64,000 bases of DNA, taken from contig NZ_JQEY01000003.1 in assembly GCF_000743715.1 (NCBI RefSeq), positions 220,112-284,111 of the forward strand, in the 5' to 3' direction. The DNA is from Palleronia rufa (GTDB lineage Bacteria > Pseudomonadota > Alphaproteobacteria > Rhodobacterales > Rhodobacteraceae). Both the position numbers and the translations under genes were made by a program. Position 1 is the first letter of the stretch. Every line of letters starts with the position of its first letter. The notes under the pieces were generated by a model. That model saw nothing but the letters and a program-made list of their open reading frames with translations, made no database searches and was not told the origin of the DNA. This document shows, one piece after another, positions 1 to 9,747 of the stretch.

Positions 1-1
1 G

Positions 2-1810
2 GAGGACATGGGCCTGCCGATCCAGGGGTTCGCCTTCGGGCGGATCGACGCCTGGGAGGCCGACCGCGCGACCTACTGGGGCCCGGAGGGCTGGAACGGC
101 AAGAAGCCGACCGAGACCGCCGCCGGCCCGATGGAGGGCCACCCCGACCAGATGGTCACGCGGACCCTGCGCTGGGAGGGCGACGTGAAGTCGGATCACT
201 ACGACCTGGAGAACCCGGTCGGGGCGTCCCACCAGGCTTTGATCTACGTCGATCCGGAAGGTCCGAACGGCAACGGCGATCCGATGGATTCGGCCCGCGA
301 CATCCGCGAGACCTTCTCGCGCATGGCCATGAACGACGAAGAGACCGTGGCCCTGATCGCCGGCGGGCACGCCTTCGGCAAGTCCCACGGCATGACCCCA
401 GCGGAAGAGATCGGCCCGGCGCCCGAAGGCGCGCCCATGAAGGCGATGGGCATGGGCTGGCAGAACCCCCGCGGGACGGGCTTTGCCCAGCACACCATGA
501 CCAACGGCATCGAAGGGTCCTGGACCCCGCATCCCACCCACTGGGACAACAGCTATCTTGAGAACCTCTTCGCCTTCGAATGGGAGCAGACCAGGAGCCC
601 GGCCGGCTCTGTCCAGTGGACCCCGAAGGATCCCGACGCGCCCAAGACGCCGGACGCCCATATCGAGGGGCAGATGAACCCGCTGATGATGATGACCTCC
701 GACATCGCCTTCAAGGTGGATCCCGAATACCGCCGGATCTGCGAGCGTTTCCTGGAGGATTTCGACTATTTCACGGAGGCGTTCTCGAAGGCGTGGCACA
801 AGCTGATCCACCGCGACATGGGTCCGAAGTCGCGCTACATCGGACCCGACGTGGGCGGCGACTTCATCTGGCAGGACCCCATGCCCGAGGCGGACCATCC
901 GCTGGTGGACGAGGCCGACGTGGCCGACCTGAAGCGCCGCATCCTGGACGCCGGGATGCCGGTGCGCGATCTGGTGGCGGCGGCCTGGGCCTCCGCCTCG
1001 ACCTATCGCGACACGGACAAGCGGGGCGGCGCCAACGGCGCGCGCGTCCGGCTGGCCCCCCAGAAGGACTGGGACGTGAACGCGCCCGACCGCCTGGCCG
1101 GGGTTCTGTCGATGTTGGAGCGGATCAAGTCGGACTTCGACGGCGTCGGGGAAAAGCGCGTGTCCATGGCCGACCTGATCGTGCTGGCGGGCGCCGCGGC
1201 GGTTGAGAAGGCGGCACGCGACGGCGGCCATGAGGTGACCGTGCCCTTCGTGCCGGGCCGGACCGACGCGACCGACGACCAGACCGACGCGGAAAGCTTC
1301 GACTGGCTCAAGCCGGTATCGGACGGGTTCCGCAACTACCACGACACGGCGGTGGGCTTCGGCGTGGCGCCCGAGCACATCTTTCTGGACCGTGCCGCCC
1401 TGCTGACCCTGACCGCTCCGGAATGGACGGCGCTGACGGGCGGGATGCGCGCGCTCGACCAGAATTACGACGGCGCGCCGCATGGCGTCTTTACCGACCG
1501 CAAGGGGGTGCTGACCAACGACTTCTTCAAGGTGCTGGTCTCCATGGACTACCGCTGGGAGCCGCATGACGCGCAGGAGATGAGCTTTGACATCGTCGAG
1601 CGGTCCAGCGGCCGGACGCGCCATACCGCGACGCGCTGCGACCTGGTGTTCGGCGCCAATGCGGAACTGCGTCAGGTGGCCGAGCTCTACAGCGGTTCCG
1701 ACGGCGAAGCGCGGCTGGTCAAGGACTTCGTGCGGGCCTGGACCAAGGTGATGATGCTCGACCGCTTCGACGTGCCAGAGGCGCGGCGGGCGGCCATGTC
1801 GATCTGCTGA
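2..1810 (+). CDS. katG: Catalase-peroxidase KatG, 5' end off the window
   Basis: Bifunctional haem catalase-peroxidase that removes hydrogen peroxide. The reading frame is open to the left edge. The first visible residues ([14 protein letters not shown]) match an internal part of the family, so the methionine at base 8 is not the true start. About 600 residues are present of the family's usual 720-740. The proximal haem ligand is the His in [10 protein letters not shown]. The Tyr in [11 protein letters not shown] and the second Met of RMAMND correspond to the Tyr and Met of the Met-Tyr-Trp crosslink. The Trp partner and the distal Arg-Trp-His lie before the window. The second, non-haem domain is complete. 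The gene converges on the interrupted gene at 1912-3270. Confidence 0.95.
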   Translation, partial: EDMGLPIQGFAFGRIDAWEADRATYWGPEGWNGKKPTETAAGPMEGHPDQMVTRTLRWEGDVKSDHYDLENPVGASHQALIYVDPEGPNGNGDPMDSARDIRETFSRMAMNDEETVALIAGGHAFGKSHGMTPAEEIGPAPEGAPMKAMGMGWQNPRGTGFAQHTMTNGIEGSWTPHPTHWDNSYLENLFAFEWEQTRSPAGSVQWTPKDPDAPKTPDAHIEGQMNPLMMMTSDIAFKVDPEYRRICERFLEDFDYFTEAFSKAWHKLIHRDMGPKSRYIGPDVGGDFIWQDPMPEADHPLVDEADVADLKRRILDAGMPVRDLVAAAWASASTYRDTDKRGGANGARVRLAPQKDWDVNAPDRLAGVLSMLERIKSDFDGVGEKRVSMADLIVLAGAAAVEKAARDGGHEVTVPFVPGRTDATDDQTDAESFDWLKPVSDGFRNYHDTAVGFGVAPEHIFLDRAALLTLTAPEWTALTGGMRALDQNYDGAPHGVFTDRKGVLTNDFFKVLVSMDYRWEPHDAQEMSFDIVERSSGRTRHTATRCDLVFGANAELRQVAELYSGSDGEARLVKDFVRAWTKVMMLDRFDVPEARRAAMSIC

Positions 1811-1887
1811 GCGGATCGGCCAGGGCGTGACGGGAAACGGGCTGCGGAACACCGTGACGCATTCCGCCTAGCGGGACCAGAAAAGTT

Positions 1888-1909
1888 CAGCCGGCCTCAG
1901 GGCCGGCTG
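1888..1909. terminator. Hairpin between convergent genes
   Basis: Perfect 9-bp inverted repeat (CAGCCGGCC, loop TCAG, GGCCGGCTG) between the end of katG and the end of the minus-strand gene. It has no proper T-run on either side, so it may be a shared hairpin rather than a strong intrinsic terminator. Confidence 0.55.
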
Positions 1910-1911
1910 AC

Positions 1912-3270
1912 TCATTCGTCGTGAGGAATCGCTCCAGCCTCTTCCAGATCATCCGGGCCTAGCTCCCCCGGATCGGGCTCGTGGCGGGCTTTGACTGGTT
2001 TCGGCGGCGGCGCTTGCCATGCCTTCAGGTTGACACCGACGAGATCGTAGAAGCTGGGAACGATGCGTTCGATGTCCTCGATGACGGTGCGGCGACCTGA
2101 AAAGCGCTTGCCCAGATTCTCCACGAGCAGAACTTCGAAGGTGTGTGGCGTCGCGTCCGCATTGTCGTTCTGGATGGCAGACGCATCACTCCGGAGAGTC
2201 TTGACATCCTTCGTCGTCGGAGCTCCACGACCGGGCCAGTGCGCACGAATGAGAAGGCGTTCGTCATCTTCCGACAGCATTCGCAGCAACCAGTTGACCC
2301 GAGCCTTGGTGGATTTCCTGTCGCTCGGAGCCTTGAGCGACATCGACACGGCAACCGTCCGCCGGGCAAGATCGACGCAGACATCCATGTCCGAAGCGCA
2401 GTTGGGCACGCGTATGACGGACGACATCGTCTGCCGAGCAACGAGGCTTTCCACCAGTGATTTGAGCCGGGCTGCGGGATCTTCGGCGAGCTTCCTCTCG
2501 ACCTTGGCAGCGACCTCTTGGCCGACATGGCTGGACATGTGCAGGCACAGGTCGCGCTCTTCCGCGACCCAGCTTGCGGCAACAGCTTCGACCTCGGGAG
2601 CCGTTTTCTTCAATGCCTCGTCGTTCAGGACCGACTGCGTCACGTCCTTCCAACTCGCGGTCATCTGGGTGAAGCGCTCGACCCCGGTGGCGGGATGCGC
2701 GAGGAAATGGTTCAGTTGTCGGAGCAGGTATGCCTGTTCGCTGTCGGTCACGGCTTCCTTGTATTCGAGAATCTCGCAAACGGTGGCCAACCACGACCAT
2801 GACCAATGGAATAGGTCGACCTTTCGGAGAAGTGTTTTCGAGATCGAAACGGGGGAATGATCCGCTCGCGCGACGAACTCGTTCGAGATCGTGATCACCG
2901 CATCGATGCCGTTGGCCTTCGCCAGCTCTGCATATTTTGCGACCTGCTCAGATGTCAGCTCGTTACGCCCGATCTTGGCCTCTATCAGGGCTGACCACCG
3001 GGTTCGTCCAGTGTCGATGATCAGGAGCCCATCGGGGCGGCAGCCATCTTCGACTTATTCCTTCAGCACCACTTCGGTGAATGCTCGAACGCGCGTGCGT
3101 TTTCCGACCCGTATACCGACGGTCGAAAGGAGCTCCTCGGCGAGTGCAGGGATCTGCGTCATTACGGCCAGAAAAATGGAGGCCACCCGTTTTTCTTTGC
3201 TTGTTTCCGCAAGTATCGGAAATAGCCTTGCCTCGTCTCCACTGACGATAAAATCCGGCCGATCAGTCAT
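1912..3270 (-). pseudogene. Putative PD-(D/E)XK nuclease-like gene with an in-frame stop
   Basis: The gene starts at ATG 3270 behind a good ribosome-binding site (GAGGAGG, 5-6 bases upstream) and runs 453 codons to 1912. A TAA at 3055-3057 interrupts the same frame after about 71 residues (..TEVVLKE). Directly after the stop comes a PD-(D/E)XK-like motif: the PD of CRPDGLLIID, then the ExK of ALIEAKIG about 14 residues later. This suggests a nuclease fold. The rest is a helical region of unknown role with an acidic, proline-rich tail. A single C-to-T change (CAA to TAA) could explain the stop. A GTG at 2898 could restart translation, but it has no ribosome-binding site and would lose the motif. 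I do not recognise a named family. Function is inferred from the motif only. Confidence 0.6.
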
Positions 3271-3326
3271 GAAACCTCCTCGCGTATTGGAAAAGCGTAA
3301 TCTCAAGAATGGGTTGAGACAAGACT

Positions 3327-3982
3327 TCATACACCCGACGTAGGTTCGGTGACGGCGGGCACCAAAGTCGTGGTTTGCGTTTTCCGCACTGCACGACGCC
3401 CCCAACTGCTGTCGAGCCGGGCGCCGACCTTCGTGCCTGCATACAGCCACGGTCGATAGATCACCCGGTGAAGGTCTGGCGCATCCGCCTTGCCGGTCTT
3501 GCGACGAACGAAGGCCTCGATCCCGTGGCGCATGGCCGGTGTCTTGCGTTCGGGCGCGGCATTCTTCATCCTCTCGGCGATGAACGCCTTGGTTACGGTT
3601 TCCTCGTCTGTGTCCGGGGTGAAACGACCGTCATACATGCCGATGTTGTGGCACTCCCACCGGTCCTCGCGGTAGGCGTTAACCTTTCGCACGATCTCCG
3701 GCGTCTTCGCCGTCTTGTCGTACGTCATGGCAAGCCAGGTGACCTGGTCGCGCAGGATCTCGTCATGAACGACATGAGGCAGACTGGCTGGCAGCGTCGA
3801 TTCCTGCTCCGTCGTCAGGACGATGTTCCCGGTGGCAGCATCTCCTTCGGCAAGATGAAGTGTGCGGCCTTGGTGTAGGTGTCCCGCACCATCATGCCTG
3901 TGAATGAGCCTCGGGCCGGCTCCTTGTCGGATCGGAATCCGAACCCTTCCTCGCCAATGAGGCGAAGGCGCTGGATCTCACC
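3327..3982 (-). pseudogene. Unrecognised gene, 5'-truncated by the IS and frameshifted
   Basis: Coding-like sequence reads leftward from the IS boundary in two frames. The first part (LIGEEGFGF, then MMVRDTYTKAAHFILPKE) ends at a stop near 3815. The continuation in the adjacent frame (IVLTTEQESTLPASLPHVV, then WLAMTYDKTAKTPEIV and CHNIGMYDGRFTPDTDE) runs to 3327. Joined by one frameshift near 3817 it reads as one protein without its N-terminus. It ends 56 bases before the start of the interrupted nuclease-like gene on the same strand, so the two may have formed one operon. I do not recognise the family. Confidence 0.45.
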
Positions 3983-4003
3983 TGACCTGCCACGGGATTT
4001 TTC
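3983..4003 (+). repeat. Left terminal inverted repeat of the IS
   Basis: Begins TGACCTGCCACGGGA. The first 11 bases match the reverse complement of the right end exactly, and about 5 of the next 8 also match. Confidence 0.85.
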
Positions 4004-4046
4004 CTCCACGCCTCGATTAGAGTCCGACCCAACCTGAGGACGGACA

Positions 4047-5265
4047 ATGAAGCGAACGAGAGTCACGGACGAGCAGATCATCGGTATCCTTGCCGAGCAC
4101 GAGGCAGGCGCAAAGTGCGCGGACCTCTGTCGCAAGCACGGCATGTCGGAAGGCACTTTCTACAACTGGAAGGCCAAGTTCGGCGGCATGACGGTGTCAG
4201 AGGCCAAGCGGCTGAAGGCGCTCGAGGATGAGAATGCGAAGCTGAAGAAGCTGCTGGCCGAGCAGATGCTGGATCTGGCTGCGATGAAGGATCTGATTGC
4301 AAAAAAAAGGGTAGGGCCCGCCGTGAAGCGTGAAGCCGTTACGCATCTTCGGGCCAAGCATGGCCTGTCGGAGCGACGGGCCTGCCACATCGTCGGCGCG
4401 GATCGCACGATGATCCGCTATCGATCTCAGCGTGCGCCGAACACAGTGCTGCGCGGTCGGCTGCGGGAACTGGCCACCGAGCGCCGACGGTTTGGCTACC
4501 GGCGGCTCTTCGTCCTGCTGCGCCGCGAGGGCGAGCCCTCGGGGATCTATCGGCTCTACCGCGAGGAAGGGCTCACGGTGCGCAAGCGAAAGGCCCGACG
4601 CAAGGCCCTCGGGACACGGGCTCCCATCCTGGTCGAGGCGCGACCGAACGCCCGTTGGTCATTGGATTTCGTCCATGACCAGTTCGCCAACGGCCAGCGC
4701 TTCCGGGTGCTCAACGTGGTCGACGACGTGACCCGCGAGTGTCTCGCCGCGATCCCGTTCGCCATCGGCTTCGGACCGGTGGCGGCCCGATGGCTCACCC
4801 TCGATCTCGGGGCGCCGTGTCGCGCGCGAACTAACGGCCCTGATCGAGCGCCGCGGAAAGCCCGGTATGATTGTCAGCGACAACGGCACGGAACTGACTT
4901 CGAATGCCATCCTGCGGTGGTGTTCCGAACACCGGATCGAGTGGCATTACATCGCGCCGGGCAAGCCCATGCAGAACGGCTTCGTGGAGAGCTTCAACGG
5001 GCGAATGCGCGACGAGCTGCTCAACGAGACCATGTTCCGGAACCTGGCTCACGCACGCGCCGTGATCGCCGCCTGGGCAGCCGACTACAACACCGAGCGC
5101 CCACACTCGGCCTTCGATTACCAAACCCCGGCCGCCTACGCGCGGACCCTGACCACCGCAATCGCCCGCCCCGCTGCGCGAGATGAAAGCTCCGCGCGTC
5201 GGGCGATTGCTCAACCTGCGCCAACTGGCGTAAACACCAACTGGGCTCCGATCGCGGCTGGATGA
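4047..5265 (+). pseudogene. IS407-type transposase OrfAB, frameshifted
   Basis: OrfA begins at ATG 4047 (MKRTRVTDEQIIGILAEHEA) with a helix-turn-helix and a leucine-zipper-like stretch. At 4301-4308 it meets a run of eight A residues, the usual site of programmed -1 frameshifting. With eight As, OrfA here reads straight into OrfB (VGPAVKREAVTHLRAKHGL) with no stop between them. The catalytic first Asp lies in SLDFVHDQF. The frame is then lost near 4756-4800, where about 31 bases appear inserted after the Ile-Pro codons. The correct frame resumes as [20 protein letters not shown] and carries the second Asp (IVSDNGTE) and the Glu ([14 protein letters not shown]). The DDE triad is therefore split across frames. 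Confidence 0.85.
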
Positions 5266-5283
5266 AAGTTCAGTGGCAGGTCA
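5263..5283 (-). repeat. Right terminal inverted repeat of the IS
   Basis: The reverse complement reads TGACCTGCCACTGAACTTTC and pairs with the left end. Confidence 0.85.
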
Positions 5284-5858
5284 GGGCGCATACAGTTCAC
5301 TGAAGACAGTGGGACCACATGCTTCGCAGAATGGTTCTCGCTGGATACCTTAGATCTTCCAGAAGGCCCGAAGCTTTATCCTTCAGGACTGAAAGCGCAT
5401 CTTCGCCAGAGAGCCTGAACGGCAGCTCTGTCCGCAGAGCGGACCAACACGGTTCGCGGACACCCCCAAAAATAAAGACCTGCCGCCGGGTAGGCGACAG
5501 GTCGGTGCTCAGGCGGGTCCCACTACGCGGACTGCGTCAGGGACACCGCGGCCCTCTATTCGTGCCGCGGCAGGCGGGCGGTGCCGGAAACGCTGCGGTC
5601 GCGATCGCCGCGACCCTGGTCCGGCGCCGCGGCGTCCGGCGCTCGTTCGCGGGGGAACGGCGGTGGCGGGTGCCGCGCGGGCGGTCCGTCTCCGCCGCAT
5701 CGGGTGGGCGGCGGATTTCGACCGGTCGGATCTGCGCGGTCCGGATCGGACGGCGCGGCGCCGAAAGGTCGGCTTGCAACCTTGGCGCGGCCGGGGAATC
5801 CTTGCGCATCCGCGCGGCCGCGCCCACGTTCGCTGGAAAGACACCGGAGGTCAGGACC
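5284..5858. other. 575-bp stretch without a convincing gene
   Basis: Sequence between the IS right end and the small ORF before rpe. Several open frames cross it, but they are rich in Arg, Pro and Gly and have no recognisable domain or ribosome-binding site. The only clear structure is the hairpin at 5477-5503. Confidence 0.5.
5477..5503 (-). terminator. Intrinsic terminator-like hairpin facing left
   Basis: Stem GACCTGCCGCC paired with GGCGACAGGTC (10 of 11 pairs, loop GGGTA). On the minus strand it is followed by TTTATTTTT, as expected of a Rho-independent terminator. No minus-strand gene is visible to its right, so what it ends is unknown. It may be a leftover of a lost gene or serve a small transcript. 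Confidence 0.45.
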
Positions 5859-6032
5859 ATGATTTCGCAGACCGCACCCGCCGGCGGCCTCTCCTCTGCC
5901 GACCGGGGCCGTTGCCGCCGCGACCCGCCGGGCCGGCCGCGGGGCGCGCCTGCCGCCCTGCCCGCCGGATCGGCGGCCACCGGACGGCGCATCGGCGCGG
6001 CGACGGACCGCACGGACGGAGCGGGCGCGTGA
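5859..6032 (+). CDS. Small ORF overlapping the rpe start, hypothetical
   Basis: 57 codons starting MISQTAPAGGLSSADRGRCR from ATG 5859, with GGAGG placed 8 bases upstream. Its TGA overlaps the GTG start of rpe (GTGA), which would allow translational coupling. The peptide is rich in Arg, Gly, Pro and Ala and has no recognisable domain or membrane segment. It could be a leader peptide for rpe or a chance ORF. The main support is the good ribosome-binding site and the 4-base overlap. Confidence 0.35.
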   Translation: MISQTAPAGGLSSADRGRCRRDPPGRPRGAPAALPAGSAATGRRIGAATDRTDGAGA

Positions 6033-6727
6033 CGCTGGAGCGCACCGTCAAGATCGCGCCCTCCATCCTTTCGGCCGATTTCGCCGATTTCGGACGGGAG
6101 ATCCGCGCCATCGAGTCCCAGGGTGCCGACTGGGTTCACGTGGACGTCATGGACAACCACTTCGTGCCCAACCTCACCTTCGGCCCGCCCGCCGTCAAAG
6201 CCTTTCGCCGCCATGTGACGACCGTCATGGACGTGCATCTGATGATCGCGCCGGTCGATCCCAGCATCCAGGCCTATGCCGATGCGGGGGCCGACATCCT
6301 CACCGCCCATCTGGAGGCCGGGCCCCATATCCACCGCACGCTTCAGGCGATCCGCGCGGCGGGGATGCGTGCCGGCGTCGCGCTCAACCCCGCCACGCCG
6401 GCCGAGGCGGCGGCCCATCTGCTCGACCTCGCGGACCTGGTCTGCGTGATGACGGTGAACCCCGGCTTCGGCGGCCAGAGCTTCATCGACATGACCGACA
6501 AGATCCGCCGGCTCCGCGCGATGATCGGCGACCGGCCCGTGCACATAGAGGTCGACGGCGGGGTGGACCCGCAGACCGCGGCGCGCGTGGTCGGCGCCGG
6601 GGCCGACGTGCTGGTGGCCGGCTCCGCCGTGTTCCGCGGCGGGTCCGCGGACCGCCCCCGGATCTACGGAGAGAACATCGCCGCCATCCGCCGCGCCGCC
6701 GATGCGCAGACCGGAACGCTCGCGTGA
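6029..6727 (+). CDS. rpe: Ribulose-phosphate 3-epimerase
   Basis: Interconverts ribulose 5-phosphate and xylulose 5-phosphate in the pentose phosphate and Calvin cycles. It is a 232-residue TIM barrel, the normal length. Family motifs are APSILSADFADF near the N-terminus, HVDVMDNHFVPNLTFGP, the metal-binding MDVHLMI, VMTVNPGFGGQ before the flexible loop, and EVDGGV. The Asp and His residues that bind the catalytic metal lie in these motifs. The GTG start at 6029 places the conserved VKIAPSIL six residues in. No closer start fits the family. Confidence 0.95.
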   Translation: MTLERTVKIAPSILSADFADFGREIRAIESQGADWVHVDVMDNHFVPNLTFGPPAVKAFRRHVTTVMDVHLMIAPVDPSIQAYADAGADILTAHLEAGPHIHRTLQAIRAAGMRAGVALNPATPAEAAAHLLDLADLVCVMTVNPGFGGQSFIDMTDKIRRLRAMIGDRPVHIEVDGGVDPQTAARVVGAGADVLVAGSAVFRGGSADRPRIYGENIAAIRRAADAQTGTLA

Positions 6728-6798
6728 CCCGCGACCGGCGCCCCGCCGCCCGGGGACCGCTCCCTCGACCCCGCGGCGCACCGGCCTAGGTCCGGCCC

Positions 6799-7704
6799 AT
6801 GCAGGCACTTAGCGACATCTGGCAGATCCTTCCCGGCCCCATGCGCGACCAGCTCTCGGGGTATTTGACCGGCTTCTGGCGGGTGCTTCCGCAGATCGTC
6901 ATGGCGCTGGTGTTCCTGGTGCTGGTCTGGGTCGCGATCCGCATCGTCGGCTGGGCCGTTCCCCAAACGCTCAAGCGCGCGCGGATGCGCCGTGCGCTGC
7001 GCGATGTGATCGTGATGCTGCTGACGGTCGGCATGTGGCTCTTCGGCATCCTCATCGCGGTGACCATCGCGTTTCCCACCATCACGCCGGGCAAGGCGCT
7101 TGCGGCCCTGGGCCTGGGCGGCGTGGCCATCGGCTTCGCCTTCAAGGACGTGTTCGAGAACTTTCTGGCCGGCATCCTGCTGCTGATCCGCGAGCCGTTC
7201 TCGAAGTCCGATTTCATCGAATGCGAGGGGATCGACGGCCAGGTGGAGGATATCACCATTCGCGACACGCACGTCCGCCAGACCGACGGCCAGCTGGTCG
7301 TGGCGCCCAATGCGATGTTTTTCAAGAATCCCGTGACGATCCGCACCGCGACCGGCCTGCGCCGCACCACGATCATCGTGGGCGTGGCCTACGGAGAGGA
7401 CGTGGACGCCGCCCGCGACGTCATCTCCGCGGCCGTGAAGCGGGTCGATTCCGTGCGCGACGACGTGAAGGACGTGCAGATCTTCGCCCAGGAATTCGCC
7501 GACAGCTCGATCAATTTCGAGGTGACGTGGTGGACCGGCTCGACCCCGGTGGACATCCGACGCTCGCGCGACAAGGTCGTGGCGGCCGTCAAGCGCGCGC
7601 TGGACGAGGCCGGGATCGAGATCCCGTTCCCCTATCGCACGCTGACCTTCAAGGAAGCGCTGCCGATTTCACGCGACGGACCGCCGGGCGACGACGGCCG
7701 CTGA
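6799..7704 (+). CDS. MscS-family small-conductance mechanosensitive channel
   Basis: Inner-membrane channel that releases solutes on hypo-osmotic shock. The protein has 301 residues. Three membrane segments are visible at about 31-53, 69-92 and 98-130. The third has the glycine/alanine-rich pore signature (ALGLGGVAIGFAFKD) followed by ENFLAGILLL. The soluble beta domain follows (DGQVEDITIRDTHVR, then a VVAPNAMFFKNPV motif), with an alpha-beta C-terminus. There is no large N-terminal extension, so it is an MscS-size rather than an MscK-size member. It lies 71 bases after rpe on the same strand. Which MscS subtype it is cannot be told from sequence alone. Confidence 0.9.
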   Translation: MQALSDIWQILPGPMRDQLSGYLTGFWRVLPQIVMALVFLVLVWVAIRIVGWAVPQTLKRARMRRALRDVIVMLLTVGMWLFGILIAVTIAFPTITPGKALAALGLGGVAIGFAFKDVFENFLAGILLLIREPFSKSDFIECEGIDGQVEDITIRDTHVRQTDGQLVVAPNAMFFKNPVTIRTATGLRRTTIIVGVAYGEDVDAARDVISAAVKRVDSVRDDVKDVQIFAQEFADSSINFEVTWWTGSTPVDIRRSRDKVVAAVKRALDEAGIEIPFPYRTLTFKEALPISRDGPPGDDGR

Positions 7705-7857
7705 CCCGCCCCGCCGCCGGCCCTTCGCAGCGCCGCGCGCTCCCTGCGTACCGCCGTCGCCGCGACCCGCGCCGGCATCTGCGGTGGATTGCGCTTTCCA
7801 ACCCCCAGCCCCACCTGTAAGGCCGCCGCGACCCCCTTCATTCCGACGGATACGCCC

Positions 7858-9675
7858 ATGGACCTCAGAAACATCGCCATCATCGCGCATGTCGATCACG
7901 GCAAGACCACGCTGGTGGATGAGTTGCTGAAACAATCGGGCGCCTTCCGCGAGAACCAGCAGGTGGCGGAGCGCGCCATGGACAGCAACGACCTGGAGCG
8001 CGAGCGGGGCATCACCATCCTGGCCAAGAACACGTCGGTGGAGTGGAAGGGCACGCGCATCAATATCGTGGACACGCCGGGCCACGCCGATTTCGGCGGC
8101 GAGGTCGAGCGTATCCTGTCCATGGTCGATGGCGTCGTGCTTCTGGTGGATGCCGCCGAGGGGCCGATGCCGCAGACCAAGTTCGTCACCTCCAAGGCGC
8201 TGGCGCTCGGCCTGCGGCCGATCGTGGTGCTCAACAAGGTCGACAAGCCGGACGCCGAACCCGACCGCGCGCTGGACGAGGTGTTCGACCTCTTCGCCAG
8301 CCTCGACGCCGATGAGGACCAGCTGGACTTTCCGCATCTCTACGCAAGCGGCCGGAACGGCTGGTGCGACCCGGAACTCGACGGCCCGCGCAAGGACCTG
8401 TCGGCGCTCTTCAACCTGGTGGTCCGCCACGTCCCGGCGCCGAAGCAGCAAAAGCGCGCGGATGACGATTTCCGGATGCTCGCCACCACGCTGGGCGCCG
8501 ACCCGTTCGTGGGTCGCCTGCTCACGGGCCGGGTGGAATCCGGCCGCCTCAAGGTCGGCGCCACCGTGCAGGCGCTCAGCCGTTCCAACCAAAAGATAGA
8601 GCAGTTCCGCGTCACCCGCATCCAGGCCTTCCGCGGTCTCGGCCAGCAGGACATCGAAGAGGCCGTCGCCGGCGACATCGTGAGCCTTGCGGGCATGTCC
8701 AAGGCCACCGTGGCCGACACGATCTGCGCGCTCGCCGTGGACGAGAGCCTGCCCGCCCAGCCCATCGACCCGCCGACCATCACCGTCACCTTCGGCATCA
8801 ACGACAGCCCGCTTGCGGGCCGCGACGGCAAGAAGGTCCAGTCCCGCGTGATCCGCGAGCGGCTGATGAAGGAGGCCGAGCAGAACGTTGCCATCAAGGT
8901 CACCGACACCCCGGGCGGCGAGGCGTTCGAGGTCGCCGGCCGGGGCGAGCTGCAGATGGGCGTGCTGATCGAGAACATGCGCCGCGAGGGGTTCGAGCTG
9001 TCGATCTCCCGTCCCCGGGTGCTGCTGCGCGAGGTCGACGGCCAGACGATGGAGCCGATCGAGGAAGCCACCATCGACGTGGATGACGACTACTCCGGCG
9101 CGGTGATCGAAAAGATCACTGGCGCGCGCAAGGGAGAGCTGGTCGAGATGCGCCAGGCTGGCGCCGGCAAGACGCGCATCATCGCCCATGTGCCGTCGCG
9201 CGGGCTGATCGGCTATCACGGCGAGTTCCTGACCGACACCCGCGGCACCGGGGTCCTGAACCGCGTGTTTCACGCCTGGGCCCCGCACAAGGGTCCGATC
9301 CCGGGCCGCCGGCAGGGCGTGCTGATCTCGATGGAGAACGGCACGTCGGTCGCCTATGCGCTGTGGAAGCTGGAGGATCGCGGCAAGTTCTTCATCGGTG
9401 CGCAGGAGCCGGTCTACACCGGCATGATCCTGGGCGAACACTCCCGCGACAACGATCTTGAGATCAATCCGCTGAAGGGCAAGCAGCTGACCAACGTCCG
9501 CGCCTCGGGGACCGATGAGGCCGTGCGCCTGACCACGCCCGTGACGATGAGCCTGGAGCAGGCCATCGCCTATATCGACGACGATGAGTTGGTAGAGGTC
9601 ACGCCGAACGCCATCCGTCTGCGCAAGCGCCATCTCGATCCGCATGAGCGCAAGCGCGCGGCCAAGCAGGCCTGA
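7858..9675 (+). CDS. typA: Ribosome-associated translational GTPase TypA/BipA
   Basis: EF-G-like GTPase that binds the 70S ribosome and supports 50S assembly and stress adaptation. It has 605 residues from ATG 7858. An upstream in-frame ATG at 7789 would add 23 residues not seen in the family. The G-domain motifs are all present: AHVDHGKT (G1, residues 10-17), RGIT (G2), DTPGH (G3) and NKVDKP (G4). The EF-Tu-like domain 2 and EF-G-like domains follow, and the BipA-specific C-terminal domain contains [19 protein letters not shown]. The gene stands alone and converges with cysE. Confidence 0.96.
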   Translation: MDLRNIAIIAHVDHGKTTLVDELLKQSGAFRENQQVAERAMDSNDLERERGITILAKNTSVEWKGTRINIVDTPGHADFGGEVERILSMVDGVVLLVDAAEGPMPQTKFVTSKALALGLRPIVVLNKVDKPDAEPDRALDEVFDLFASLDADEDQLDFPHLYASGRNGWCDPELDGPRKDLSALFNLVVRHVPAPKQQKRADDDFRMLATTLGADPFVGRLLTGRVESGRLKVGATVQALSRSNQKIEQFRVTRIQAFRGLGQQDIEEAVAGDIVSLAGMSKATVADTICALAVDESLPAQPIDPPTITVTFGINDSPLAGRDGKKVQSRVIRERLMKEAEQNVAIKVTDTPGGEAFEVAGRGELQMGVLIENMRREGFELSISRPRVLLREVDGQTMEPIEEATIDVDDDYSGAVIEKITGARKGELVEMRQAGAGKTRIIAHVPSRGLIGYHGEFLTDTRGTGVLNRVFHAWAPHKGPIPGRRQGVLISMENGTSVAYALWKLEDRGKFFIGAQEPVYTGMILGEHSRDNDLEINPLKGKQLTNVRASGTDEAVRLTTPVTMSLEQAIAYIDDDELVEVTPNAIRLRKRHLDPHERKRAAKQA

Positions 9676-9747
9676 CATTCCGGCGCGGGACGGACGGTCC
9701 GCGTCCGGCACGGTCCCCCCGTGCCTGACGCGACCCGGACAGAGCCG

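Larger units (their letters stand above)
3983..5283 (+). mobile_element. IS3-family insertion sequence (IS407-like), defective
   Basis: A 1,301-bp element bounded by terminal inverted repeats that begin TGACCTGCCAC at both ends. It encodes an OrfA/OrfB transposase typical of the IS407 group (ISRj-like). The bases next to the two ends (CACC on the left, GGGC on the right) do not match, so no target duplication is visible. That suggests a deletion or rearrangement at one end after insertion. The transposase frame is broken, so the copy is probably not autonomous. Confidence 0.9.

Noticed and set aside
7669-9711. A 680-codon open frame on the minus strand across typA
   Set aside because: It is antisense to the well-identified typA gene and has the His/Gly/Arg-rich composition expected from GC-rich third positions. 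It has no domain and no ribosome-binding site.
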